A stretch of 64,000 nt of DNA. It comes from Thereva unica (lineage: Eukaryota > Arthropoda > Insecta > Diptera > Therevidae). The stretch covers positions 258,202,542 to 258,266,541 of the forward strand of contig OX465281.1 in NCBI GenBank assembly GCA_949987705.1, read 5' to 3'. Shown piece by piece: positions 22,601 to 32,218 of the stretch. Positions within the stretch are counted from its first letter, which is position 1; every line of letters starts with the position of its first letter. Position numbers and translations under genes: made by a program. The notes under the pieces were generated by a model, which ran no database searches, was not told the DNA's origin, and worked only from the letters and a program-made list of their open reading frames with translations.

Positions 22601-25600
22601 TAGTTTTCTGAATTTAATGGGCTCTCCACAATCTCAATTATTATCATCGAAGCTTTTAATTAAACCTAATGGTTCCTAAGAAAGTACTTAAAGATCAGTA
22701 ACTACATTCTCCAACTGCAATTCCCGGCCTTATTGATTTATAAATAAATTTGTCCTTTTCAGCATAGTTACGAAATCTTTCAAAACTAACTAATTCTGCT
22801 TCATATGGAAAAGAGTTGGATCTAGCTTCTTTAGTAAAAATATTTCTTTATTTTTGAGTTTCCTCTTAACTACGCTTAGACGTTGTCAACCTCCATCTGA
22901 GTATGATCCTTTTCTAAAAGTTTCTGCTGAGTGTTAACGTTGTATTTAATCCCAAGAAGAGCATTTGCCAAAATGGCATACCTATTTTAGTAGGTGCAGT
23001 CGTCGGGACATAAAAGAACCGTAAACGTGAACTTGCAAGAATCTTCTCCAAATGATCTACTAATAAGGTGGAAAATGTTGAAGAACTTAAATCGGAATTA
23101 ATTTAAGCAAACCAGTAACAGTTTACTTTTCGCGTCGCAACATTATAGACGGTGTAGTTGTGAACTGCTAACTTAGCAACACTTAGTGAACACTTTGTTG
23201 ACCGGCAATTTTACACAGAAACTATGTCATGTCACCGGCTATTATTTTGTAATTTAAGATGGAAGTAGTAGCATGTGCGAGTCGGACTAACCTTATGTTG
23301 AGCTGCAATCAGATTACCTCCCCCCGTTTTCCAGGATGCTGAGCATGGAGGTGGTGTTGAATATCGCTTCCGCGGGTGTATAACAAATAGACAAATCGGA
23401 CAATCAGATAAAGTATCCGTCATTCATTGAAACTTTCTTCGCCGTTTCGTTCCGCCATGATTAAAATTTCTAAAATTGTCGTAAAAACCTAATTTTCAAG
23501 AAAAACATGTATTATAAAGCCGACATGACACAATGCGCAAAGCTTTGGAGATATTCTATAAAGCCATAGGTTTCGTAAATTGAAATAGATAGATAATGCA
23601 AGTGCAATGACGAGTTAACTCGTCATCGGTCAACAACGTTTGCGCATGACAAGACGAGTTAACTCGTCACCGGTCAACAAAGTGTTAAAATATAATGAGC
23701 TTGCTCTTCCCGAAGGACAAAGTTTTACTGCTTGTAGATCCATACGTACATAGTACAATACTGTTACCATCAATAGCTTCTCTTTAGAAATACGAGCATT
23801 TTCTTTTGGGTGAATATGACCTTTGTATAACTCTTCGGAACTCTTCTTTGTATAACGTTTCTCTTGAGTTTTTCATTGTCAATGGCGCAAATATGCTGTT
23901 GTAGCAAGTTAGACGCCATTATACTTGCTCATGCCCCATGAGTCGGAAGCCTTGAAGAATCCGACTCGGGAAGCACTCGCAAAAAAATCGAGAAACTATT
24001 CCCCCCCCCTAAGCAATCTAAACAAACGTAAAGGGGTGTGCCGGCCACAGGGTAAATGCTAGCTCACCGGAAGGGGTCGCGGGGGTGGGGCCAGCCCGAT
24101 GCAAACGTGGTCCACCACTTATCTTTATGCCGGTGCGAGATCCTCTTCAGGCCATTCAATGTCCAAACTCGCTTAGCATCGACCGGCATAATTGATTCTT
24201 GCGGAATGGTGGTCCTGCAACAAACAAAAACAACGAAAATAGAGCCCCGGAGGGAAACCCACCCAGCCATCCTGGAAAAATTAACAGCTGAGGCTATTAT
24301 GTATAATAACGCACGTGACCCAATATCAGTGGAAAAAAACAATTCATCTCGCTCTGACGCCAGCACGTTGTTTTTTTACAACAATCTTACTCTTAAAACT
24401 GGTACATCGGTTTAAAAATAACCTATTTATACAACCCAATTCAATTACCAAAAAAAAAACAGGTGAAATAAATCGGTCAACAGATTGTATGATTTAAATT
24501 GTTACTACTATTTAACTATATATACTAAACAAAAAAAAAGACTATTATTGTAAAATGTCGTACAACGATTTAAAAAATTAATATTCAATAATTTATGGAA
24601 ATATTTTTAACACGTGCGTAATGTTTTTTTGTTTTGTCTTTGTTTTTTGTGAGGGAAATGAAATTACTGGAATGCTGGTCGAGGGCGAGATACGTCTCTT
24701 AGTTCTGTTACGAAAAATTCGTTACGTTATCCCAAGGAGCTGCATCTAAATTAAACTTTTTCCAAATCAACATCGATCTACCTTTCAACCGTCTTCGAGG
24801 CTAGCATGAAAAAATGGGCACCTAAATCTGTCACTAGCTGACGGTCTATTATGTTTATGTCTGATAAAACCAAGAAATAATCAAACCGTTTTAATATTTG
24901 GGACAAACTTGTGACAAACATAAAACCAAAAACCAAATTCACCACATATTGTCAACCTCTGTTTGAACGCCTCGTTTCTACGCATAAAACCTTTTAGTGT
25001 ATGAGCCCTATTGGTTTGCTTATCGCAGTGAGAATCTTCCGATGAATTTTTATTTGGTAGGAATTCAGATTCACAACTCGGGAATTCAGATCTAGTATTT
25101 GAGCTTTGATCTTTCGAAAAACATTTAGGAATTAAATTTGATGGTCCTTCCCCGATTAAATATTTCTTTATCGGACACCACGACTTCCTTCTCCTTATTT
25201 TTTTACTCGGATAGCGATTTTATTACCTAACAAATAAGAACAATATGATAATTCGGTCAACAAAGAAAAAAATAGTGCAATTCCTGGCACGGAAGCTTAC
25301 CATTTAAGTCACACTGGTATTCACTTTGACTAACTGCCTTTCTTTCCATATTATTTATGAGTCGTATTCTGGTATCATTTTTTTATTAATCCAAATGGGC
25401 GGTGTTCCAACTGTTTAAAATGACGCTACTGTAGCAATGTATGAAATCGTGTGAATAGTGTAGTATAGCTACTATCTCAGTTACTGAGGCTCGAGACGTC
25501 GCCAAAAACCGGAAAGAATGGAAATGAATCGTGAATAGAGTTCGAGACCCAGCGGCACCGCAGCAGCATATCCGTTGCGGGGACGTCGAAAAAGATCTCA

Positions 25601-27354
25601 CAAAGAAGATGGGGTATCAATGAGTGGATTTTGAAAAAAAAAAAAAAAAAAAAAAAAAATGTTAGTTATGCGGCATTTCCAGAGACACTACGATATGCTG
25701 TCGGTTGTAGATCTATTCTTTCTTAACCCATTTTGGTATTCGCCAAATTCGTTCTTTAGAATCGCTGTAAATAAATTAATTAAAATTAATTAAATTTATA
25801 TTCTCTCATCTCGCCTTAAGTTCTTTTTTAAATAATAATTAGGCATATTATTGCCATTTACCATCCATCAGGGAGTTTCGCCTCCTTCCATATTTTAGTA
25901 AGAATTTGATATTTATTTGAGGAGTTCTTACATATGTGATGTTGTCATATCCTGGAGCTTTTCCCTTTTTCATTTTTGGGTTGAGTTGTTGGGTGTTCGT
26001 ATTTCTGGTTCGGGTCCGTAATACCTCCGTTCATTATTTTCTTCTGTTTCATTACTGTAGTCTTATAAGCTCTTGATAGAAGGCCTGACATTTTTTTAAT
26101 ATTTCTTACATTTGCTTAACTGACATAGGTTCAATTGCTGTTCGCTAAATACAATTTCCATTTTAAAAATTTAAAAAATGAGTGCATGAACGTTTTATAT
26201 CACACATACGCATATTTCGAATACTATAATAAAACTACAAATTTAATTATTTATAGCAGCAATAATTTTGGTAATAATTTTTCTTTATAGAATAATCGTT
26301 AATGGGCCATTTTATCGGAAAAAAACTAGAATAGACGGAAAAGTCGTAATAATTACAGGATGCAATTCTGGCATTGGTTATGAAACCGCGCTAGACTTGG
26401 CCAAAAGAGGAGGCAAGATCTACATGGCATGTCGAGACTTCAACCGTGCTGAAGCCGCAAGGAAAGATATTATTGCTAAATCGAATAATCCCAACGTGTT
26501 TAATATAATTCCAATGGATTTGGCTTCCCTAAAATCAATTCAAAAATTCGCGGAAAAGTAGGTAGCATCAAAGAATAATTTGAACAAAAACTAATTTTCA
26601 TTTTACAGATTTCTAGAGCACGAAAATCGGCTAGATATTCTAATTAATAATGCCGGCCTGAATTTGGTAACTAGGAAAACAACAGAAGATGGATTTGAGA
26701 TGTGTTTTGGTGTTATGCATTTGGGGCATTTCTTCCTCACCAATTTATTACTGGACACACTTAAAGCATCTGCACCAAGCCGCATAGTAAATGTGAGCAG
26801 CCATTTTCATTGGTTGCATTATCTTCGAAAACATGATCTACATTGGGAAAAGTCTCCATATTCAGGAGTACCAGCGTATTGTCAGGGAAAAGTTGCAAAT
26901 GTTCTGTTTACTAAGGAATTAGCAAAACGATTGAAAGGAACTGGCGTCACAGCTAATGTTGTGGGACCGGGATTTGTGAAAACAAATATAGTAAGAGAAT
27001 TTAATCCAGCTTATCAATCTTTGAAGTAAGTTACTATAAATTTTTGTGTAATACTTCTTTGTTATTCTATTATTTTTTATCTTTAGGTTTATTATTCGAC
27101 CTCTGTTCGTTGTACCTTTCCTTAATTTATTCACAAAAACTGCAGAAGCTGGTGCTCAGTCATCAATCAGAATGGCTGTTGATCCTAAATTAGAGACTGT
27201 ATCTGGAAGTTATTATGGGGACTGTTATATAAAGTTCCCCGTGGCGCCCTGGGCAAGAAATCCCGAAACTGCTGACTGGTTATGGAATTACAGTCTAAAG
27301 GCAACTGGAGTTGATAAAATTCTTAATAATAACAACAGAACCAAAGTAGATTGA
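16644..27354 (+). CDS. SDR gene 1: retinol dehydrogenase-like membrane-anchored reductase, four exons
   Basis: Exons 16644-16723, 26291-26557, 26609-27025 and 27087-27354 join in frame with GT-AG introns to give 343 residues. Residues about 4-26 are a hydrophobic anchor. TGCNSGIG (49-56) is the NAD(P)H-binding motif of classical short-chain dehydrogenases; NNAG is at 129-132, VNVSS supplies Ser179/180, and YCQGK at 206-210 gives the Tyr and Lys of the catalytic site. The length and N-terminal anchor fit RDH11-14 proteins, which reduce retinal-type or other lipid aldehydes at the ER membrane; the true substrate cannot be told. Oddities: the family's GVNHLGHF reads GVMHLGHF (Met152), removing the Asn of the N-S-Y-K tetrad, and the usual Ser before the catalytic Lys is Gly. 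The first ATG is followed directly by a second. AATAAA at about 27415 is a likely poly(A) signal. Intron 1 is 9.6 kb, swollen by transposons. Confidence 0.88.
16985..17120. mobile_element. Fold-back/MITE fragment related to 17477-17705
   Basis: GATGAAGGAAGAAGTGGG, GAGAGGTTCCGCCAAC, TTTATCCATAAAGCTCGTG and CTAAACCGGCTC recur, with changes, at 17527-17600. This is a diverged copy of the same short repeat. Confidence 0.55.
17477..17705. mobile_element. Short TIR element plus a partial second copy
   Basis: AGAGCCGGTTTAGAC (from 17477) pairs with GTCTAAATCTGCTCT (to 17634), 13 of 15 bases. The interior contains CGTTTATCCACAAAGTTCGTG, reversed in the adjoining partial copy 17639-17705 (CACGAACTTTGTGGATAAAG). 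No coding capacity; the open frame across it is incidental. Confidence 0.55.
17810..18295. mobile_element. Fold-back element
   Basis: The left half (17835-17905) includes GTGGTCGCCTTCGTTGAGTA and ATTCTGTATCGTATAT. The right half (18215-18290) includes the inverse, ATATGATACAGAATTACTCC and ACGAAGGCGACCAC. Nearer the centre AAATATGCATATGTGTTAGT pairs with ACTAATACATATGCATATTT. A long open frame of 204 codons crosses it but resembles nothing and follows the palindrome, so it is not a gene. A diverged relative of its right half continues at 18400-18550. Confidence 0.65.
18563..19092. mobile_element. MITE with TACACTGATA ends, about 530 bp
   Basis: TACACTGATAGAAAAATT at the left and the inverted AATTTTTTTTATCAGTGTA at the right define the element. 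The interior has repeated AAGACAATT, CTTGAGCCAAG and CTTGGTTC-like motifs in both orientations. No protein. Confidence 0.7.
19093..19620. other. Intron sequence, including an SDR-duplicate block
   Basis: Part of intron 1 of SDR gene 1. The stretch 19330-19440 matches 345-440 near the broken SDR exon. Otherwise nothing is recognised. Confidence 0.4.
19620..19810 (-). pseudogene. Possible LINE C-terminal remnant
   Basis: The minus strand reads NPQGYNGCDT, a stop, then QEWKTGVPRHHLK. This resembles the LRWxGHVxRM-ENRGAPR region after the reverse transcriptase in several insect LINEs. It is very short and degraded. Confidence 0.3.
19890..21122. mobile_element. Second copy of the 2192-2486 MITE, interrupted by a fold-back element
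   Basis: The outer ends GAGTGAAATTACACGGCC and GGTCGTGTAATTTGGCTC are inverted relatives. Internal blocks match the intact copy at 2192-2486: ACTCACGTCAAACC, TGTGTATAATTTGAGTATTA on the left; ACCGGTTTATTGG and CTGCGCCTCCTTGTCTAAAA (inverse of the CGCAGGGAAG block) on the right. The copy is split at 19968 by the fold-back element 19968-20845. Confidence 0.65.
19968..20845. mobile_element. Fold-back element with very long inverted arms
   Basis: The ends AGACCCTCTC and GAGAGGGTCT are flanked by the direct repeat CACGATGCA (19959-19967 and 20846-20854). The arms pair nearly to the centre, for example AATAAACATGGCGCGGAATA (20063) with TATTCCGCGCCATGTTTATT (about 20745). Two bases (TG) lie between the right arm and its duplication. 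Long arms with a duplication of about 9 bp resemble Mutator-like or Foldback elements. No transposase is present. The 66-codon minus-strand frame at its right end is just arm sequence. Confidence 0.7.
21320..21835. mobile_element. MITE-like repeat with GTTTCCATG termini
   Basis: CCGTTTCCATG and GAGTTTCCATGGGAG near the left end are inverted near the right end as CTCATGGAAACTC and GCATGGAAAC. GTTGAGTTGAG/CTCAACTC runs add to the symmetry. The interior is AT-rich with no protein. Exact ends and target duplication are uncertain. Confidence 0.45.
21840..22620 (-). pseudogene. LINE reverse-transcriptase thumb remnant
   Basis: The minus strand around 22340-22230 reads KFEALHNFRYLGYQI and later NIIEETIKDRMRGAN. 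This resembles the FxYLGSxIT...IxxRIxxAN region downstream of the YADD motif in insect LINEs. The frames are degraded. The stretch before 22000 is unassigned. Confidence 0.45.
22620..23190. other. Intron sequence, nothing recognised
   Basis: AT-rich sequence inside intron 1 of SDR gene 1, with no feature I can support. Confidence 0.4.
23191..23684. mobile_element. MITE with CACTTTGTTGACCGG termini, 494 bp
   Basis: CACTTTGTTGACCGG (23191-23205) is exactly inverted at 23670-23684. Just inside the right end a block made of GACGAGTTAACTCGTC (a perfect 16-bp palindrome) followed by CGGTCAACAA occurs twice in tandem (about 23610 and 23653). No protein is encoded. No target duplication was recognised. 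Confidence 0.65.
23690..25840. other. Intron sequence with possible transposon scraps
   Basis: Inside intron 1 of SDR gene 1. A GC-richer island at 24030-24340 has overlapping open frames on both strands (about 100-119 codons). The minus-strand frame contains KDKWWTTFASGWPHPRDPFR-like sequence and may be a transposon scrap, but I do not recognise it. A poly(A) run lies at 25630-25659. The rest is AT-rich and featureless. Confidence 0.35.
25630..25659. repeat. Poly(A) run
   Basis: An unbroken run of about 30 A within intron 1 of SDR gene 1. It could be the tail of a retroposed sequence, but no target duplication or body was recognised. Confidence 0.7.
25850..26110 (-). pseudogene. LINE reverse-transcriptase finger-domain remnant
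   Basis: The minus strand reads RRYYGPEPEIRT, then KLQDMTTSHM, then ISNSY and NMEGGETP. This corresponds to the region with PGxDxIxxExL and IWxxxxxPxxW that precedes the palm in many LINE reverse transcriptases. Frames are broken. Confidence 0.35.
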
Positions 27355-27492
27355 TATAAATTAGTTAATAAGTAGTAATTAATTGTAGTTTTTAATATAA
27401 ATTTATAATAATAGAATAAAAGTTTTAATAATTTCATAAAAAATCTTTTGAAACATAAACATATATCAATATTATTTAATCTGTAATATAAC

Positions 27493-28295
27493 GGTCTTTC
27501 AACAAGAAGTGCTATTTTAAATTTATGATAAGATATGGCAAGTAGTTCAGATATGGATCAATACCCATTTGCTAAACGCATTGAAATGCGCATGAATTAG
27601 ATCATGATTTTTAAAACAAGATTGTTCCAAGTGAAAAGGAGGCTCATTTTCATCTGTACTTAAACAAGCAAAACAATCGCATTCTAAGGCTCCAATTCCC
27701 AAAGAGAATAAGTCGAACAACTTCTATAACCACAACTAGTGATCGCTTAGTGCAGTTTTTGGGCTGAGTGGTGTAGGGCCATACTATTTGTTTAATAAAT
27801 ACCCTGGTAGCACAGATTTACGTAAATGATTTACGTAAATCTGCTTCCGCAATATATGGTAAATTTAACGTAAATTTTTTATTTTCAGTAATAACACAAA
27901 TCCCACTTTGATTTAAACATTAAAACAAATGTCAAAGAATTATTTTTATTCTTCTTCTTCTTAACTATCGCTAACCATGCTCCCGAGTATGGTTAAAATT
28001 TAACTACACCGGTGTAGTAAATGATTTACGTAAAATTTACTTAAATGATTTACGTAAAATTTACGTAAATCTGCTTCCGCAATATGATTTACGTAACATT
28101 TACGTAAAATTTGTGCACAGTGCGCTACCAGGGTAATGCTGCTGGTTCGATCGTTGCAGTAAACGGATTGCTTGGACTTGGACTGAAATTGATGCTATGG
28201 ATGTGGACGACGCGATGATTATTTTCAGCACTACGGCGCCATCTGCCACCCAGGTCGAGATACCATGGCTCGAGTGCCCCTTTTGTTGAAAGACC
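27493..28295. mobile_element. TIR element split by a second MITE
   Basis: GGTCTTTCAACAA at 27493 is exactly inverted at the right end (TTGTTGAAAGACC to 28295). The interior right part has GGCGCCATCTGCCACCCAGG. No protein was recognised. The element lies 140 bp after SDR gene 1 and is interrupted by the MITE at 27800-28135. Confidence 0.6.
27800..28135. mobile_element. MITE with TACCCTGGTAGC termini, 336 bp
   Basis: TACCCTGGTAGC (27800) and GCTACCAGGGTA (to 28135) are perfect inverted termini; the outer TA may be the target duplication. The body is built from many ATTTACGTAAAT palindromes and two copies of CTGCTTCCGCAATAT. Confidence 0.75.
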
Positions 28296-28504
28296 CTTCA
28301 TAACATTTAATTTAAAAAACTTTTTAATCCAAATGCAATGTATGAGTATATTACCGACTATTTACTTTATTAATAATATAAAAAATGTCAAAAACATAAC
28401 CTTCAAGACTATTATCTTTTTTGAATGTTGTTATTTCGGTATAAACATAATTAAGAGGAACCTCGCCACTAGGGGACCCCGGCTAATATCTCCTAAAAGA
28501 AGTC

Positions 28505-28740
28505 TATTTACTATTCGTTTGTTGTAGAACCGCTCCAACAATGATGAAACCTGATACTGCTCCGCACCTGATTGTACTGATAATTTTCACGTGTGGCGGC
28601 TTCTTTATGGATAAATGTTATAAAAGCCATAACTAAATACACAACTACGACCGTTAGCACTATACCACTAAGCAAATAACACATAAAGAAGTCACCTTCC
28701 TTTTCATTTTTGAGTCTCATAGTGAAATTAATAAGTCTTC
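28505..28740 (-). CDS. Possible exon of a small membrane protein (unrecognised)
   Basis: From an ATG at 28720 the minus strand reads MRLKNEKEGDFFMCYLLSG followed by a strongly hydrophobic segment (IVLTVVVVYLVMAFITFI) and then HKEAATRENYQYNQVRSS, with a stop near 28511. A DNA segment at 31240-31330 is a diverged relative (CTCCTTTATGTATAAACGTG versus CTTCTTTATGGATAAATGTT), but that copy keeps a different frame (LYIKEPTPMQLSSPTRCGAL). Two diverged copies hint at a former gene or repeat. No splice partners could be fixed and I do not recognise the family. Confidence 0.3.
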
Positions 28741-28789
28741 ATTTAGCCCTGGTATTAAAATTTTAATTGAAGCCCATCTTACCACCATT

Positions 28790-29160
28790 TTTTCGATATA
28801 GGTTGCATAAGCCCACCTTCTCCTGTTACTACCAAAACTTGAGGTGCACATGCCTGTTTCTTTAACCAATATTTCTCAAGTACCAAACTACACAGGCTGA
28901 GTGCCTATTTAAACCTCTTAAACAGACGAAGGTCTCTAATTGAAGAAGACCGGCTCAGAAGCTCTCTGATAAAGATTCTTTTTCTAATAAATATCAGAAC
29001 AGGATAGTCCCAGAGAACATGTGATGTTAGCTTCGCGCATTCCGACGTCAAATGGCTCTTTGGTAGAACTACTATCATTACTGCAGTTCTTGGTACCCAA
29101 GGAACCACTAGGAAGTGCCGCTTCAGACTCTGAGGTCTGCCCGTCAACCGATGAGTGTAG
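28790..29160 (-). pseudogene. LINE 3'-end remnant (RNase H-type element)
   Basis: The minus strand contains TSHVLWDYPVLIFIRKR and RSSSIRDLRLFKRF. This is related to the segment at 40930-41210, where the same words (TTCTTCTTCTAATCCAGATC, GGACATTCACAGAGAACAT) occur. HVLWxCPxLxxxR sequences are typical of the region after RNase H in I/R1-type LINEs. Confidence 0.45.
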
Positions 29161-30460
29161 CAGTCGCTACTTGTATATACGTTTTTCGTTGTAATAAGTT
29201 TTATTCAAGTATCCACTCAGTTTCTGTTCTAATAATTTTAAGCACAGTGTTTTTGGTTACGTCACAATTTGGATTCTCACTACTACTATTAAATACACTT
29301 GGGGAATTTGGATTGTCATATCACGTATGTATACACTGTACACAGAAACAATTTTAAAAACATAGCCACACAAATATTGTGATATTAAAAATTATTTTGA
29401 ATTTTTGTAGGAGTATTAGTTAGGAGTTTATTCGATAAGGAAGTCTCCTATAATAAGTTGTATAATTAAAAACCGTTATGTAATTTTCGGTGTGATATAA
29501 TAAAAAATAGAAAAATCTTAAACTATTAAAATCTAAAACTATTAAATATAATAATAGATAAATGTTAAATAAACGTATTAAATAAAAGAATAATATTAAT
29601 ATAAAATATGTGAAGTAAAAGTTTTTATTGGCAATATATATACATATATCACTTATATATTGCAATGAGATGAGGGAAGACGCAAAAATTAGTACGTCCC
29701 CCATTTCAATGAGCACTGTTCTTGTCGTTGCGTCCTAGGATAATCTTGAAGGATTAGCCTGATGTGGACGAATGGATAAACGATTGTCCCCTTCAGGCTA
29801 AACCACTTGGCCATGGAGACATTGTACACCACCAATACCAAGTGAAATATGTTATTATTTATCCGCTTGAGAGAAATTTCTTTCTTCCCTCACCCATTCT
29901 GCGGGGCTCCCCTTTCTGAGCGAATTCTTTTCAGCTGTATTTTTCCAGAACTCTTTCCAGGGCTTTTTCCCTGGATAGGCCATCTGGCTGTGCTTTTTTG
30001 ACGACGCATCCGCACAACAAGGTGCCCAATGGCTCCGCTAATTGAACCAATTTAGTTCTCCTGTGGGTCACTGGTCATCTGAGGTGAAGCCGTCACCACA
30101 TCTGACTAGATTGATGCTATCGAAGCTGCTTCAAGCTCATTAATTTTAATAGTTTTTTTAAATATCCATAATTGGCCCCACGAGTTGACGGAAAATACAG
30201 CGTACCCGTAGTGTGGAAGGCTTAATGAAACTGGAGGACTCCAGGTATCCAGAGCTATGATATTAGTGGCCAAGCACCCCTCCAGGCATCTCTCTTGGTA
30301 GAAACATGACTTAGGTACAAAAAAATTTCCGATAGGTGGCGCGCAACATCGAATTTTGAAAAAAGTTGCAACACATTTTTGATAGGTATCTCTTATTTTG
30401 TTTATGTAAGGCGTTACAACGCAGGCATTTAAATAAAACTTTCTACTATTGCTACTTTGT
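29160..30460. other. Intergenic, probably transposon-derived
   Basis: 29160-29700 is AT-rich with no gene. 29700-30320 is more GC-balanced and transposon-like (CACTTGGCCATGGAGACATT; GGAGGACTCCAGGTATCCAG), but no motif is clear enough to name it. Confidence 0.35.
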
Positions 30461-30669
30461 ATTTTAATAGAGTTTTCCTTCTAATACAGAAGGCGCACTT
30501 CTCAGCTGGGCTGAGAAACATTTACCACTGCCACTGTGGCTCAGCTGGAGCATGCAAACATAGAAACAAATGTATATACAGAAACAAATAATGACAAAGC
30601 GTGCAAGAGGAAGGGAGTCATGCCACCTCAAAAAGGGGTTTTTTAATAGCAACTTCACTTGCTGGCATG

Positions 30670-31020
30670 CTAAAAACGCTTATATTCTATTAATAAGCAT
30701 GCGATTTACAGGTTCATACCTGCCGTAATTCGTATTAGAGGAATTAATGTGTAACAGAGGTTCTCCCCTCAGGTTATAATCATTCGCTCTAAACGACGCA
30801 CGGCTACGCAAGAAACCTAAGTCAACCTTACCATTCAGTAGCCGATGAACGAAAAGACACAAGTACGAATGATGCTATAGACTACAACAAATTCTATGTC
30901 CCGTTGCTTAATCTTGGATGTTCCTTTTTCTTGATAAGCAACGGCGCCACGACGATCTCGAACAGTAAATAATCCATATTTGACAATGATTACAACAAGT
31001 CGGACTAACAATGCCCCCAA
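30670..31020 (-). CDS. Possible membrane-protein coding segment (unrecognised, maybe broken)
   Basis: The minus-strand frame from 31020 reads MGALLVRLVVIIVKYGLFTV, then RDRRGAVAYQEKGTSKIKQR, then DIEFVVVYSIIR, ending at a stop near 30835. A second frame (to about 30680) continues with KVDLGFLRSRASFRANDYNL and RGEPLLHINSSNTNYGRYEP. The composition (hydrophobic segment, basic cluster, polar tail) looks protein-like, not random. The frame change needs either an intron or a frameshift, and I could not fix splice sites. No family recognised. Confidence 0.3.
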
Positions 31021-31139
31021 TGATATTCCTAAGCTAAATCAGATCATCTGCATACGTATCTGCTCCTATCCACTATCCCCTAATTTTGCTCAACCATAAA
31101 CGGACTGATCTACGTTCACATCACCGAATTTCTCCCATC

Positions 31140-31370
31140 ACCATCATACACCATCGTCTGCTACCAATTTAGCACTCTGAAGTAGATTTGTGGTATTATG
31201 GGAGGCAGCATTGAGAGAAGAAGAAGATAAATACCAATCTGCAAGCGTTGATAACGCACCGCATCTGGTTGGACTACTAAGTTGCATTGGTGTAGGCTCC
31301 TTTATGTATAAACGTGACCACGAACACAATTATGGTACTGTGAAAGAAGAGTTAAGGTAAAAAGAGATTG
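31140..31370 (-). pseudogene. Diverged relative of the segment at 28505-28740
   Basis: About 65 percent of bases agree with 28560-28640 over roughly 80 bp. An acceptor-like TTCTTTCACAG occurs on the minus strand near 31337. Open in one frame for 61 codons, but that frame differs from the one open in the other copy. Function unknown. Confidence 0.25.
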
Positions 31371-31894
31371 CGTTTGTTAACGTACTTTCGTATGCGTTTA
31401 TAATACCTGTAATACCTGTATTTCTCTGTGAAGTGTTCTTGTGGAAATGTAAGAGAAAGTTTGTCATAGAATCGTTAAGAAGCTTGGACGTATGCTCTTA
31501 CAATACGAAGAAGGTAACCTTGGCATTACCTTTTTACTTAGAGAAGCCTTGAAGAGGTCACTTTACCTTAAATGATCACTTTCCAGACATCCTTGAAATT
31601 ATTGATAGAGGTTTTCTGTAAGTCAAATGTAACGAAGTGAGATTGGGACAGGTATGAAGAATACTTTCTTCCACAGTCCTTTGCTGAAGCTCGAGTTGCA
31701 AACACTAAACTACGCGAAGCTCCCACTTATAAAATCTACATCCAAGTTCAGGCAAGAGATGGAATCGACTTGTTGCTTCTTTATGAACCCACCTGAGTCT
31801 CTTTCGCTGATGAGTAAAGCTTAATAAGCACGCACAGCTCGCTTGCATTATCTACAATTTCATTGGACTGGTTTGGTAAGAACAGAGTAAAAAT

Positions 31895-32218
31895 AAGATT
31901 CACCATTCAATTATGAGCCGTGGTTAAGGCAGGTGTCGGAAATTTCTATAATAAAAGTAATTTTCATTCAGGTCAATTTAAACTAGTGTAGTTTTGGCAT
32001 TAAACTTGGAAAGTAGTTGCGCATCGTCGTCGATATTTGATATTGTCGATCTATAGTTTCCTTTTTTTCGATTATCAAATGATAAGAGACTTTTGCAGCT
32101 AAATCAGCCTCGCAATTCAATAAGTGAAGTGGGAATAGATTTCAATTTATAAGAGAAAACGTGTGAAAGTGATTTTGAATTAACAATTAGTGAAACTCTC
32201 ACCGGAAACGAAGAAGTT
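31895..32218 (+). promoter_or_regulatory. Upstream region of SDR gene 2
   Basis: This 320-bp stretch precedes the start codon. It contains ATTGTCGATCTATAG, TTTCGATTATCAAATG and an A/G-rich leader close to the ATG. Its first part (31905-31990) is shared with 990-1075. No TATA box or start site can be placed with confidence. Confidence 0.35.

Noticed and set aside
24056..24415. Overlapping open frames on both strands
   Set aside because: A local GC-richer patch gives open frames in both directions. No motif or splice context supports either as a host gene.
29420..29716. 98-codon hydrophobic minus-strand frame
   Set aside because: It is an AT-rich stretch giving Ile, Phe, Leu and Tyr codons by composition, without protein-like pattern.
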